NCBI RefSeq assembly: GCF_002879535.1
Contig: NZ_PNOT02000187.1
Coordinates: 1-46,035 of the forward strand
Direction of reading: 5' to 3'
DNA length: 46,035 nucleotides
From: Mesorhizobium intechi
GTDB taxonomy: Bacteria; Pseudomonadota; Alphaproteobacteria; Rhizobiales; Rhizobiaceae
In this document: one piece after another, positions 1 to 8,596 of the stretch
How positions within the stretch are numbered: the first letter of the stretch is position 1
How the letters are laid out: each line of letters opens with the position of its first letter
The notes under the pieces: model-generated
Databases searched by the model: none
Told to the model about the DNA's origin: nothing
The model's input: only the letters and a program-made list of their open reading frames with translations
Position numbers and translations under genes: made by a program

Positions 1-13
1 GAACAAGACGCAT
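1..13 (-). CDS. 5' end of a further gene of the sugar-acid operon (partial)
   Basis: An ATG on the minus strand (complement of 11-13) begins Met-Arg-Leu-Val and runs off the left edge. A purine-rich ribosome binding site (GGGAAGAAGGG) lies a few bases upstream, and the previous gene on this strand stops about 32 bases before it. Only four codons are visible, so the product cannot be read. From the neighbours (sugar dehydrogenase, aldonate dehydratase) an enzyme acting on a 2-keto-3-deoxy acid, such as a fumarylacetoacetate-hydrolase family protein, would fit. That is inference only. Confidence 0.45.
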
Positions 14-45
14 GAAATACCCTTCTTCCCTTGGAGCCGTATCGG

Positions 46-822
46 TCACACCCAGCCCGCATCGACGATGAACTGCTGGCTCGTGCACATGCGGCTGTCG
101 TCGGCGGCGAGGAACAGCGCCATGCGCGCGATATCGGATGGCTGCAGCCGGTCGGGTAGGCACTGCCTCTCCTCGATCTGGCGTTCGCCGGCCGGGTTCA
201 GCCACAGCCGCATCTGGCGCTCCGTCATCACCCAGCCCGGCACCATGCAATTGACGCGGATGCGCTCGGGGCCGAGTTCGCGGGCCAGTGCCCGCGTCAT
301 GCCGTAGACGGCTGCCTTCGCGGTGACATAGGCCGGGCAATCGGGATCGCCGACCATCCAGGTGATGGAACCGAAATTGATGATCGAGCCGCCGCCCAGC
401 GAGGCCATCTGCGGGCGCACCGCCTGCGCGGCAAAAAACTGATGGCGCAGATTGACCGCCATGCGGTCGTCCCAATACGCGACCGTCACGTCCTTGGTCT
501 GGTGGCGGTCGTCATTGCCGGCATTGTTGCAGAGCACCTGGATCGGGCCGTTGCGCTGCGATGCCTGCGCGGTTGCCGCCTGCAGTTGCTCGACCTCGCG
601 CAGGTCGCAGGGAATGAACAGCGGTGCGGGATTTCCTTCGGCCGCGATCGCCTCGACCAGATGCCTGGAAGGCTCCTCCGCCCGATCGACGAAGGCGACG
701 CGGCTGCCTTGCGTACAGAAATGGCGCACCAGGCTTTCGCCGATGCCGCTGCCTCCGCCGGTGATGAAGACGCTGCGGTCCTTGAGGCTTGGGTAGATGG
801 CGTAGCCGATTTCATCCGTCAT
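46..822 (-). CDS. SDR-family NAD(P)-dependent aldose 1-dehydrogenase (XylB-like)
   Basis: A 258-residue classical short-chain dehydrogenase. The dinucleotide motif TGGGSGIG is at residues 21-28, NNAG at 99-102, catalytic Ser152 and the Tyr165-x3-Lys169 pair. Several stretches (AIYPSL near the N-terminus, NNAGNDDRH, NLRH, INFGSI) match what I recall of Caulobacter XylB, the NAD-dependent D-xylose 1-dehydrogenase. Oxidation of a pyranose or furanose aldose to its aldonolactone is therefore the likely reaction. It is the last complete gene of the operon dehydratase-SDR. The gap to the dehydratase is 12 bases and an AGGAGA ribosome binding site overlaps the end of that gene. The exact sugar (xylose, arabinose, fucose or galactose) cannot be decided from sequence. 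Confidence 0.88.
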   Translation of the reverse strand: MTDEIGYAIYPSLKDRSVFITGGGSGIGESLVRHFCTQGSRVAFVDRAEEPSRHLVEAIAAEGNPAPLFIPCDLREVEQLQAATAQASQRNGPIQVLCNNAGNDDRHQTKDVTVAYWDDRMAVNLRHQFFAAQAVRPQMASLGGGSIINFGSITWMVGDPDCPAYVTAKAAVYGMTRALARELGPERIRVNCMVPGWVMTERQMRLWLNPAGERQIEERQCLPDRLQPSDIARMALFLAADDSRMCTSQQFIVDAGWV

Positions 823-834
823 CGCGCGCCTCTC

Positions 835-2562
835 CTAATGGGAATGCCGGGGGATGCCGGCATCGCGCCGGCCGACGAGAAAGTCGAAATCGCAGCCCTT
901 GTCGGCCTGCAGCACCCGCTCGACATAGAGGCTCTGATAGCCGCCTTCGGGCGACGCCGGCGGCTTCCAGTCGCGGCGGCGGATCGCCAGCTCCTCGTCC
1001 GATACCAGGAGTTCAAGCCGGCGACCGGCGACGTCGAGCTCTATGATGTCGCCGTCGCGCACCAAGGCCAGCACGCCACCGGCCGCGGCCTCCGGCGCGA
1101 CATGCAGTACCACTGTGCCGTAAGCCGTGCCGCTCATGCGTGCATCCGAGATGCGCACCATGTCGGAGACGCCCTGCTTGAGCAGCTTCGCCGGCAGCGG
1201 CATGTTGCCGACCTCGGCCATGCCGGGATAGCCGCGCGGTCCGCAATTCTTCAGCACCATCACCGAGGAGGCGTCGATATCCAGCTCTGGATCGTCGATG
1301 CGGGCGTAGTAATGCTCGATGTTCTCGAACGCGACTGCCTTGCCGCGATGCTGCATCAGTTTGGGCGTTGCCGCCGACGGCTTGATGACCGCGCCATTCG
1401 GTGCCAGATTGCCGCGCAGGATCGAGATGCCGCCTTGGTCGGTCAACGGTTCGCTCAGCGGCCGGATGACCTCGCGGTTGTAGTTGGGCGCGCCGTCGAT
1501 CAACGCGCCGATCGTCTTGTCGCTGACGGTCATGACGTCGCGATGAAGAAGCCCCACTTCATCAAGCGACGCCATGACCGCGGCCAGCCCCCCGGCATAG
1601 TAGAAATCTTCCATCAGGAACCGGCCCGACGGCATCAGGTCGACAATGGTTGGAACGTCGCGGCCAAGGCGGTCCCAGTCTTCGAGGCTGAGATCGACAC
1701 CGACCCGGTTGGCGATGGCGATCAGGTGCAGCACCGCATTGGTCGAGCCGCCGATGGCGCCATTGACGCGAATGGCGTTCTCGAACGCTTGCTTTGTAAG
1801 AATGTCCGAAATCTTCACGTCCCGGCGGACCAGCTCGACGATCTGGCGTCCGGCCATCTGTGCGAGCACGCCACGGCGCGAATCCACCGCCGGGATCGCG
1901 GCGTTGTCCGGCATGCCGATGCCGAGCGCCTCGACCATGCTGGCCATGGTCGAGGCCGTGCCCATGGTCATGCAACTGCCGGCCGAACGGCTCTGGCCCT
2001 GTTCTGCAGCAAGGAAGTCGGCGACCGGCATGCGGCCGGCCTTCACTTCCTCGGCGAATTTCCAGACATGGGTACCCGAGCCGATATCCTGCCCACGGAA
2101 CTTGCCGTTGAGCATAGGCCCGCCGGAAACGGTGATGGTCGGCAAATTGCACGAGGCGGCCCCCATCAACAGCGCCGGCGTGGTCTTGTCGCAACCGACC
2201 AGCAGGATGACGCCGTCGATGGGATTGCCGCGGATGGATTCTTCGACATCCATGCTGACCAGATTACGAAACAGCATGGCGGTGGGGCGCATGTTGCTTT
2301 CGCCGAGCGACATCACCGGAAACTCCAGCGGCAGGCCTCCGGCCTCGTAGACGCCGCGCTTGACGTGATCGGCGAGCGCCCGCAGATGTGCATTGCACGG
2401 CGTCAGTTCCGACCAGGTGTTGCAGATGCCGATCACCGGGCGGCCATCGAAGGCATCGGCCGGGATGCCCTGGTTCTTCATCCAGCTGCGGTGCATGAAG
2501 GCGTTCTTGCCTTCACCGCCGAACCAGGCTTCGGACCGCAGTTTGCGTTTGGTCTCGGTCAC
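835..2562 (-). CDS. IlvD/Edd-family sugar-acid dehydratase (L-arabinonate dehydratase type)
   Basis: 575 residues, the length of aldonate dehydratases rather than of dihydroxy-acid dehydratase (about 610). Cys56, Cys124 and Cys197 sit at the spacing of the three [2Fe-2S] ligands known in Rhizobium leguminosarum L-arabinonate dehydratase. Ser477, in ARMSGTAYG, matches its catalytic serine with the same constant offset. The expected reaction is aldonate to 2-keto-3-deoxyaldonate in a non-phosphorylative (Weimberg/Dahms-type) pathway, downstream of the neighbouring dehydrogenase. It starts with GTG overlapping the stop of the upstream GntR gene by four bases (GTGA), so the two are translationally coupled. 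The substrate could be L-arabonate, D-fuconate, D-xylonate or another C5/C6 acid. Confidence 0.9.
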   Translation of the reverse strand: MTETKRKLRSEAWFGGEGKNAFMHRSWMKNQGIPADAFDGRPVIGICNTWSELTPCNAHLRALADHVKRGVYEAGGLPLEFPVMSLGESNMRPTAMLFRNLVSMDVEESIRGNPIDGVILLVGCDKTTPALLMGAASCNLPTITVSGGPMLNGKFRGQDIGSGTHVWKFAEEVKAGRMPVADFLAAEQGQSRSAGSCMTMGTASTMASMVEALGIGMPDNAAIPAVDSRRGVLAQMAGRQIVELVRRDVKISDILTKQAFENAIRVNGAIGGSTNAVLHLIAIANRVGVDLSLEDWDRLGRDVPTIVDLMPSGRFLMEDFYYAGGLAAVMASLDEVGLLHRDVMTVSDKTIGALIDGAPNYNREVIRPLSEPLTDQGGISILRGNLAPNGAVIKPSAATPKLMQHRGKAVAFENIEHYYARIDDPELDIDASSVMVLKNCGPRGYPGMAEVGNMPLPAKLLKQGVSDMVRISDARMSGTAYGTVVLHVAPEAAAGGVLALVRDGDIIELDVAGRRLELLVSDEELAIRRRDWKPPASPEGGYQSLYVERVLQADKGCDFDFLVGRRDAGIPRHSH

Positions 2563-3359
2563 GATTGCTGACCCCGATCCTGACGGCGTTTGTTGCGGTT
2601 CTCGACGCTGCGGCGCACGTCGTCCTCGGCGTTGTCGATGAGAACCAGCAGTGCGTTTTGTGCGCCGGCGGCGTCGCCGGCGGCGATCTTTTCGGCCACC
2701 TCGCGATGCAGCGGCAAGGAGTGGCGCTGGCCTTCCGGATTGTCGTTGGAGAGGCGAAAGCTCATCACCAGCGCGGTTTCGACCAGTGCCGCCAGCGAGC
2801 CGATCAGCTCATTGCCTGACATGCGCAGGATGGTCTGGTGGAACACCAGATCGGGTTTGGCGAAGCGGTCGCCATCATCGCTCACCGCTTCCATTTCGGC
2901 GAGTGCCGCATGGATCTCGGCGATCTGTGCAGGCGTGGCGCGCTGGGCGGCAAGTGCCGCCGACATCGGTTCGATGGCGCGGCGCAGTTCGAACAACGCC
3001 CGCACATCGTCGGCGCTGACACCGCCGGCGTAGCGCCATGACAGGACGTCCGGATCAAGGAAATTCCAGTCGGAGCGTGGGCGCACCCGTGTGCCGGTCT
3101 TCGGCCGGGATTCGACCAGCCCCTTGCCGGCCAGGACCTTGATCGCCTCGCGCAGTACCGTGCGGCTGACCCCCAGCATCTCGCTGGAATCGTCGGCATT
3201 GGGCAGCGCTTCGCCGGGCAGGAAGTCGCCCTGCACGATGCGCAAACCTATCTGCTCGACGACGGTCGCATGCAATGCGGTGGAGCCGCTGGAAACCGCC
3301 ACGGCAACCCGCGACGTCCGTGCAGTGCTAAAAGATTTCTTATTCTTCATACTATTCAT
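2559..3359 (-). CDS. GntR-family (FadR subfamily) transcriptional regulator
   Basis: 266 residues from the ATG at 3359. A second ATG at 3350 would give 263. After a basic, Ser-rich tail of about 25 residues there is a winged helix (about 30-100, with SEMLGVSRTVLREAIKVL) and an all-helical FCD ligand domain (about 110-240) containing the typical FHQTIL helix. FadR/FCD regulators usually repress sugar-acid operons and respond to an intermediate. Being first in the operon with the dehydratase and dehydrogenase, and divergent from the epimerase gene, it most likely controls both transcripts and itself. The open frame extends upstream over the epimerase gene to 4124, but that extension shows no family homology and lies antisense to a real gene. 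Confidence 0.88.
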   Translation of the reverse strand: MNSMKNKKSFSTARTSRVAVAVSSGSTALHATVVEQIGLRIVQGDFLPGEALPNADDSSEMLGVSRTVLREAIKVLAGKGLVESRPKTGTRVRPRSDWNFLDPDVLSWRYAGGVSADDVRALFELRRAIEPMSAALAAQRATPAQIAEIHAALAEMEAVSDDGDRFAKPDLVFHQTILRMSGNELIGSLAALVETALVMSFRLSNDNPEGQRHSLPLHREVAEKIAAGDAAGAQNALLVLIDNAEDDVRRSVENRNKRRQDRGQQS

Positions 3360-3367
3360 ATGATATG
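3357..3367. promoter_or_regulatory. Palindrome overlapping the GntR start codon (candidate operator)
   Basis: CATATGATATG is a perfect 5+1+5 inverted repeat in an AT-rich patch between the divergent GntR and aldose-epimerase genes. It covers the GntR start codon, a place where an autoregulatory operator could act on both promoters. The sequence is not a textbook FadR-type box, so this is only a candidate. Confidence 0.35.
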
Positions 3368-3410
3368 TCTTATCGCCATGGCGATTGGAGTCAAGGGACG
3401 GGGAGCGCCG

Positions 3411-4337
3411 ATGACAATGAATTTCGCTGCGGTTGCCCCGCGGCACTCGGAACTGGTCTCGATCAGCGATGGCATCGCGACGGTCGACATTGCTCCGGCC
3501 GCCGGCGGTGCGCTGGCGTCGTATCGATGGTGGCAAGATGGCGCCGTGGTCGATTGGCTGCGCCCGGCCGATCCAGCGGCGATCAGTAGCCGCGATGCCG
3601 GCGCCATGGCCTGCTTCCCGCTCGTTCCCTACTCCAATCGCATAAGGGGCGGCCGGTTCGAGTTCGCGGGACGCACCATCCGGCTTCCGACGACTGCCGA
3701 CGATCCTCATCATGAGCATGGTCATGGCTGGCGTCGGCCTTGGGTGGTTGTCAGACATGAAGCCTGCACGGTCGTCCTGCGCTATCGCCACGCCGCCGAT
3801 TCCTGGCCGTGGAGCTATGAAGCCGACCAAGAGATAACGCTGGCTGACGGCAGGCTTTGCGTGACCATCAAGGTACGCAACCTGTCGGACGCACCGATGC
3901 CGGCTGGCTTCGGCCTCCATCCCTATTTCCCGTCGACGCCGTGGGCGCATGTCCAGGCGCTGGTATCCGGCATGTGGGAGACGGACACGGAGGTCCTGCC
4001 CGTCCGGCATGTCCTGCCGCCCGTAGGGGCCGATCCGTCCATCGGTTTCGACGTATCGGAAGTGGACTTCGACACGGTCTTCACCGGATGGGCGCGCCGC
4101 GCCCGGATATCCTGGCCTGAACACGGACGACGGCTGGACATCGAGGCCGAGGCGCCGCTTGATTTCCTCGTTCTCTACACGCCGCCCGGCGAGCCGTTCT
4201 TTTGCGCCGAGCCGGTCAGCAACATCACCGATGCCTTTAACCGCACGGGCGGCCGCATCGACACTGGCTGCATCGTACTGGCACCCGGTCTGATGCGATC
4301 AGCCAGCGTTCGCTTCACGCCGTCCCTGGCCGTTTGA
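3411..4337 (+). CDS. Aldose 1-epimerase (mutarotase) family protein
   Basis: 308 residues from the ATG at 3411, which has a purine-rich ribosome binding site (GGGACGGGGAG) just upstream. Longer in-frame starts back to 3270 would overlap the GntR promoter. The galactose-mutarotase fold is recognised by PYSNRIRGG (about 73-81), the histidine-rich HEHGHGW (about 101-107), GFGLHPYF with His170, and a C-terminal CAEPVSN that supplies the catalytic glutamate. It would interconvert alpha and beta anomers of the sugar before the dehydrogenase acts on it. It is divergent from the GntR/dehydratase operon by 51 bases, consistent with shared control. It ends 30 bases from the convergent aldehyde dehydrogenase, with no obvious terminator hairpin between. 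Confidence 0.88.
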   Translation: MTMNFAAVAPRHSELVSISDGIATVDIAPAAGGALASYRWWQDGAVVDWLRPADPAAISSRDAGAMACFPLVPYSNRIRGGRFEFAGRTIRLPTTADDPHHEHGHGWRRPWVVVRHEACTVVLRYRHAADSWPWSYEADQEITLADGRLCVTIKVRNLSDAPMPAGFGLHPYFPSTPWAHVQALVSGMWETDTEVLPVRHVLPPVGADPSIGFDVSEVDFDTVFTGWARRARISWPEHGRRLDIEAEAPLDFLVLYTPPGEPFFCAEPVSNITDAFNRTGGRIDTGCIVLAPGLMRSASVRFTPSLAV

Positions 4338-4367
4338 TCCATATGCCAACCGCCAGACGAGGCCGGC

Positions 4368-5813
4368 TCAGAATGGATAGTGCTGGCCGGGATCCTCGAT
4401 CGTCACCCAGCGCAAATCGGTGAATTCGGCGATCGAGGCCTTGCCGCCGAAGCGGCCATAGCCCGAGCCCTTGACGCCGCCGAACGGCATCTGCGCCTCG
4501 TCGCCGACCGTGGGGCCATTAATGTGGCAGATGCCGGCCTCGATGCGCGCAGCGACCGCCATGGCACGCTTGATGTCACGGCTGAACACCGCCGACGACA
4601 GGCCGTATTCCGTGTCGTTGGCGACACGCACCGCCTCGTCCTCGCCCTTCACCCGGATCACCGGCTTGACCGGCCCGAAGGATTCTTCGGCATAGACGCG
4701 CATGGCAGGCGTCACATGGTCGAGCAGCGTTGCCTCGACAACGGTGCCAGTGCGCTTGCCGCCGGCGGCAAGCTTGGCGCCCTTGGCGACCGCGTCAGCG
4801 ACTAGCTCCTCCATCTTGTCGGCTGCCTGGCTGCTGATCAGCGAGCCCAGCACGACATGGCCGCGCGGATCGCCGGCCGGCAGGCTCGACGCGCGGGCGG
4901 CCAGCTTGGAAACAAATTCGTCCGCGATCCTCTCATCGACGATCAGTCGCTCTGTCGACATGCAGATCTGGCCCTGATGCATGAAGGCGCCGAAAGTCGC
5001 CGCATTGACCGCTGCGTCGATATCGGCGTCGTCCAGAACCAGCAGCGGCGCCTTGCCGCCGAGTTCGAGGAGCGCCGGCTTCAAATGCCGCCCGGCGAGC
5101 TCGGCGATGATCCGGCCGACCTTGGTCGAGCCGGTGAAGTTGACGCGCTTGACCGAGGGATGCGCGACAAGCGCCTCGACGATCGCAGCGGCATCCTTGG
5201 GGTCGTTGGTGACGACATTGATGACGCCCTTGGGCAGGCCTGCCTCGACCAGCACCTGACCGATCAACCGGTGTGTGCCGGGGCACATTTCGGAGGCCTT
5301 CAGCACCACCGTGTTGCCGCAGGCGATCGGCATGGCGATGGCGCGGGCGCCGAGAATGACCGGCGCGTTCCACGGCGCGATGCCGAGACACACGCCGGCC
5401 GGCTGGCGGATCGCCATGGCGAGCGTCCCCGGCTTGTCGGAGGGAATGATCTCGCCCGAAATCTGCGTCGTCATCGCCGCCGCTTCACGCAACATGTTGG
5501 CGGCCAGCATCACGTTGAAACCGGCCCAGGGACCAGTGGCGCCGGTCTCTTCCATCATCAATTTGGTGAATTCTCCCACCTTGGACGCCATCACGTCGGC
5601 CGCCTTGGACAGCAAGGCGCGGCGGTCGCCAGGCCCGGTCTTCGACCAGGTCGTAAAGGCAGCGGCCGCGGCTTCCACTGCGGCATTGGCGTCGGCGACG
5701 CTGGCTGCTGCGGCGCGTGTCGCCAGTTTGCCGGTGAACGGGTCCATGCGCTCGTAGGCGGCCGCGCCGGACGCATCCCTTTTGTCGCCGTCGATCAGAA
5801 GTCCGATATCCAT
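4368..5813 (-). CDS. Aldehyde dehydrogenase, vanillin/salicylaldehyde dehydrogenase type
   Basis: 481 residues from the ATG at 5813, preceded by a GGGAG ribosome binding site. NAD-dependent ALDH fold with PWNAP (147-151), FTGST (226-230), general base Glu250 in LELGGK and nucleophile Cys284 in GQICMS. The C-terminal INGPTVGDEAQMPFGG stretch is typical of the NahF/Vdh branch that oxidises aromatic aldehydes such as vanillin, salicylaldehyde or 4-hydroxybenzaldehyde. It is the last gene of the importer operon, 34 bases after the SDR. A role in turning an imported aromatic aldehyde into the acid that feeds pobA or pcaHG is a reasonable inference. Confidence 0.87.
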   Translation of the reverse strand: MDIGLLIDGDKRDASGAAAYERMDPFTGKLATRAAAASVADANAAVEAAAAAFTTWSKTGPGDRRALLSKAADVMASKVGEFTKLMMEETGATGPWAGFNVMLAANMLREAAAMTTQISGEIIPSDKPGTLAMAIRQPAGVCLGIAPWNAPVILGARAIAMPIACGNTVVLKASEMCPGTHRLIGQVLVEAGLPKGVINVVTNDPKDAAAIVEALVAHPSVKRVNFTGSTKVGRIIAELAGRHLKPALLELGGKAPLLVLDDADIDAAVNAATFGAFMHQGQICMSTERLIVDERIADEFVSKLAARASSLPAGDPRGHVVLGSLISSQAADKMEELVADAVAKGAKLAAGGKRTGTVVEATLLDHVTPAMRVYAEESFGPVKPVIRVKGEDEAVRVANDTEYGLSSAVFSRDIKRAMAVAARIEAGICHINGPTVGDEAQMPFGGVKGSGYGRFGGKASIAEFTDLRWVTIEDPGQHYPF

Positions 5814-5847
5814 GATTGTCTCCCTCGCTCCGTCTGGAGCTTCGCGG

Positions 5848-6639
5848 TTAGAAGCCGAGCACTTCGGCGTTGATCGATGCTTCGAGGCCGCCGTCGACGG
5901 GCACATTGGCGCCGTTGACCCAGCGCGCGCCGTCCGAGCACAGAAACAGCACGGCAGGCGCTATATCGCCCGCTGTGCCGGCCCGTCCGACCCTGGCAAT
6001 GTCGCTGTCGACACGGGCATCGCCAAGCACGGTGCGGAACTGTTTCAGGATCGGCGTCTCGACCGGTCCCGGGCTCACCGCATTGACGCGGATGCCACGG
6101 CGTCTGAAAAGGTCCTGGTGCGCCGCGCGAAAGGTCCACAGCAAGAGCAGTTCCTTCGAGACGGGATAGCCTTCCTCGTTCCTGACTGCATGGTCGGCGA
6201 CCACCTTGGCGACATCGGGAAAGCCTTCGATGGCGACGATCGAGGCCGCCCGGTTCAGATTGGCGCGCCAGCCATAGCCGGCGATCGAGGCGACGTTGAC
6301 GATGGCGCCGCCTTCACGAAGCTTCGGCGCGAGACCTTCTGAGAGTGCCCGCAGCCCGAAGAAATTGACGGCCAGCGTCGACACCGCGCCGGTGTTGCCG
6401 GAGAGGCCGGCGACATTGCAGAGCGCATCGATGCGCTCCGGCAGGCGTGCGACCAGCTCATCGACGCCGGCCTTCGACGAGATGTCGGACTTGACGAAAC
6501 TGCCCACCGCTGCCGCCGGCTCGCGCACATCGACGCCGATCACGTCCGCTCCAAGCTGGCCGGCGAGTTCCGCCGTGCGCGCGCCGATGCCTGAGGCGAC
6601 ACCGGTGATGAGGATCGTCTTGCCAAAAAGCATGGTCAT
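5848..6639 (-). CDS. SDR-family oxidoreductase, coniferyl-alcohol dehydrogenase-like
   Basis: 263 residues. The ATG at 6639 has AGGAGAAGG directly upstream. TGVASGIG (12-19), Ser118, Tyr158 and Lys162 give a complete SDR active site. The layout (DALCNVAG, a long insert before the catalytic Tyr, INGxxxPVDGGL-like end) is that of the coniferyl-alcohol dehydrogenase/3-alpha-hydroxysteroid dehydrogenase subgroup. It would oxidise an aromatic or allylic alcohol to the aldehyde, giving substrate to the aldehyde dehydrogenase gene next to it. It lies 23 bases after the last ABC permease gene and so is very likely co-transcribed with the importer. Substrate not certain. Confidence 0.82.
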   Translation of the reverse strand: MTMLFGKTILITGVASGIGARTAELAGQLGADVIGVDVREPAAAVGSFVKSDISSKAGVDELVARLPERIDALCNVAGLSGNTGAVSTLAVNFFGLRALSEGLAPKLREGGAIVNVASIAGYGWRANLNRAASIVAIEGFPDVAKVVADHAVRNEEGYPVSKELLLLWTFRAAHQDLFRRRGIRVNAVSPGPVETPILKQFRTVLGDARVDSDIARVGRAGTAGDIAPAVLFLCSDGARWVNGANVPVDGGLEASINAEVLGF

Positions 6640-6662
6640 GCCTTCTCCTGATCAAGTGAGGT

Positions 6663-7703
6663 TCACACCGGCGAGGGGGCGGTGCCGTCATCGGACGGAG
6701 CATTTTCCGGAAGCCTTACGCGGTAGCCGACCGGCAGAAAGCGCAGGCCAAAGCGCTCCTCGATCGTTCCCCAAAGGCCGCGCGGCAGGAACAGCGAGAA
6801 CAGAACTGCCGTGGCGCCGAGTCCGACAAGGTACCAGACGCCGGTGCCGCCGAACCAAGTCTCGATGAGGAAGAACACCAGCGCGCCGAGGATGGCGCCC
6901 TCGAACGTGCCGATGCCGCCGACCAGCACCATGAAGATCATGTAGGCGGTCCACTGGACGTTGAAGTAGGTTTTCGGCTGGAAGGTGATGGAGGTCGCCA
7001 GCCACAGCGCCCCGGCAACGCCGATGCCGAAGGCGGCAAGCACGAACAGCAGCCGCTTGGTGCCGGTGACGCGCACGCCGACCGACGCGGCGGCGTCCTC
7101 ATTGTCGCGGATGGCGCGGATCGCTGCACCCGTGCTGCCGCGCAGCAGGCCAAACAGGACGGCAAGCAGGGCGGTCATCGAGGCCAGCGCCAGCCAGTAG
7201 ATCGTCGCCCGCCTGGTGCCGGCGTCGTAGACATTGAGCGAGATGAGCGACGTGCCCGTTTCGCCTTGCACCAGCCGGTCGAGATTGACCAGGAGATGCG
7301 TCAGCGCCGCGATCACCCACATGCCGATGGCGAACTCGCCGTTCCTCAGCCGCAGCATGAAAAACGACAGCGGCCAGGATACAATGCCGACAACGATCGC
7401 CGAGACGAAAAGCGAGGCGAAAGGGTTGAGGCCGGCATCGGCGAGTCGAATGGTGAAATAGGCGCCGAGCCCGAAGAACACCTGCTGGCCGACCGAAACA
7501 AGGCCGCCGAAGCCGGCCAGAGCGTTCCACATCGCCGCTAGGATCACATAGATGAACAATGCCGTCATGCGGTCGACCGCGCCCGCCGAGAGGAACTGCG
7601 GTGCGATAGCGAGCAGCGCGATGATGACAGCGACGGCGATCGCCGCGATGCGCGACGTCATCGTGCCGCGCTCGATGACCGGCGAGGACGAAACCGCACT
7701 CAT
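6663..7703 (-). CDS. Branched-chain-type (LivM-like) ABC transporter permease
   Basis: 346 residues from the ATG at 7703, which overlaps the LivH-like stop by four bases (ATGA). The open frame continues upstream into the other permease's coding region, but homology starts here. About eight to ten hydrophobic segments follow a short hydrophilic N-terminus. GGLVSVGQ and AIRDNEDAAASVG are the conserved LivM permease-ATPase coupling features. Inner-membrane channel subunit of the aromatic-acid importer formed with the four genes upstream. The gene order and PcaQ box suggest a PcaMNVWX-type protocatechuate transporter as described in Sinorhizobium meliloti. Confidence 0.87.
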   Translation of the reverse strand: MSAVSSSPVIERGTMTSRIAAIAVAVIIALLAIAPQFLSAGAVDRMTALFIYVILAAMWNALAGFGGLVSVGQQVFFGLGAYFTIRLADAGLNPFASLFVSAIVVGIVSWPLSFFMLRLRNGEFAIGMWVIAALTHLLVNLDRLVQGETGTSLISLNVYDAGTRRATIYWLALASMTALLAVLFGLLRGSTGAAIRAIRDNEDAAASVGVRVTGTKRLLFVLAAFGIGVAGALWLATSITFQPKTYFNVQWTAYMIFMVLVGGIGTFEGAILGALVFFLIETWFGGTGVWYLVGLGATAVLFSLFLPRGLWGTIEERFGLRFLPVGYRVRLPENAPSDDGTAPSPV

Positions 7704-8596
7704 GACGCGCTCCGGGACGGAAGGCGCAGCAGGCCGCGCAGGCCAAGACCCGACGTGGACAGCCGCACGAACAGCACGACGAGGAACACGGCATGGCCGC
7801 CGATCAGAAAGCCTTGCGGATGCACTTGCGCGCCCAGTGTCTGCGCCAGCGCCAGCACGATGCCGCCGACCAGCGTTCCCCACAGCGAACCGGCGCCGCC
7901 GATCACCGCCGCCTCGAAAGCGAACAGCAGTTGCGGCGCGCCGGCATAGGGATCGAAGGTGGCGCGCATGCCCAGGAACGCGCCTGCGAGGCCGACCGTG
8001 ACCATGGCGATGGAAGCGGCGACCGCATTGGCGCGGCGCGCATCGACGCCGACCAGGCCTGCCGTATCGGGGTCTTCCGACGTGGCGCGGATCGAGCGGC
8101 CAAGCCGGGTGCGGGTGAGGAACAGCTGCAGCCCGCCCAGCAGGATCACGGCGGTGGCGAACATGATCACGGCGAGTTTGCCGACATAGATGCTGCCGGG
8201 CCATTCCCAGGAAGCATAGGACAGGCTGCCGATATAGGGCGCCAGCGAACGCGTGTCGGCGCCGAACTGCTCGAACAGCATGTTGTCGATGACAATGGCC
8301 AGCCCAAACGTGGTCAGGATCGGCAGCAGCGTACCGCCACGCGCGCTGCGTTCGAGCAGGAAACGCTGCAGCGCCCAGCCGATCGCCGCCATCAGCGGCA
8401 GCACGATCAGCAGGCCGACAAACGGCGGAATATGGTACCGCGAGGCGAGCCACCACAGCGCAAAGGCCGCGAACACGGCAAGGCTGCCATGGGCGAGGTT
8501 GATGATACGCATCACCGAGAACATGAAGGACAGGCCGCAGGCGATCAGCGCGTAATAGCCGCCGAGCAGGATGCCCTGGATGATCTGGTTGCTCAT
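7700..8596 (-). CDS. Branched-chain-type (LivH-like) ABC transporter permease
   Basis: 298 residues starting at ATG 8596, overlapping the upstream ATPase gene by four bases. It has the LivH N-terminus QGILLGGYYALIACGLSFMF, the MRIINLAHGSL motif, and the coupling-helix region GRSIRATSEDPDTAGLVGVD. Eight or so membrane segments. It pairs with the LivM-like permease to form the heterodimeric channel. The open frame extends to 9409 only because the other strand and frames of the ATPase genes are open, so the short form is chosen. Confidence 0.88.
   Translation of the reverse strand: MSNQIIQGILLGGYYALIACGLSFMFSVMRIINLAHGSLAVFAAFALWWLASRYHIPPFVGLLIVLPLMAAIGWALQRFLLERSARGGTLLPILTTFGLAIVIDNMLFEQFGADTRSLAPYIGSLSYASWEWPGSIYVGKLAVIMFATAVILLGGLQLFLTRTRLGRSIRATSEDPDTAGLVGVDARRANAVAASIAMVTVGLAGAFLGMRATFDPYAGAPQLLFAFEAAVIGGAGSLWGTLVGGIVLALAQTLGAQVHPQGFLIGGHAVFLVVLFVRLSTSGLGLRGLLRLPSRSAS

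Noticed and set aside
442..2571. 709-codon open frame on the plus strand opposite the SDR and IlvD genes
   Set aside because: It is the antisense of two genes with complete active sites. The peptide is rich in Arg, Ala, His and Asp, as high-GC antisense frames are, and matches no family.
2559..4124. N-terminally extended 521-residue form of the GntR regulator
   Set aside because: The extra 255 residues lie antisense to the aldose epimerase and have no homology. The family start is at 3359.
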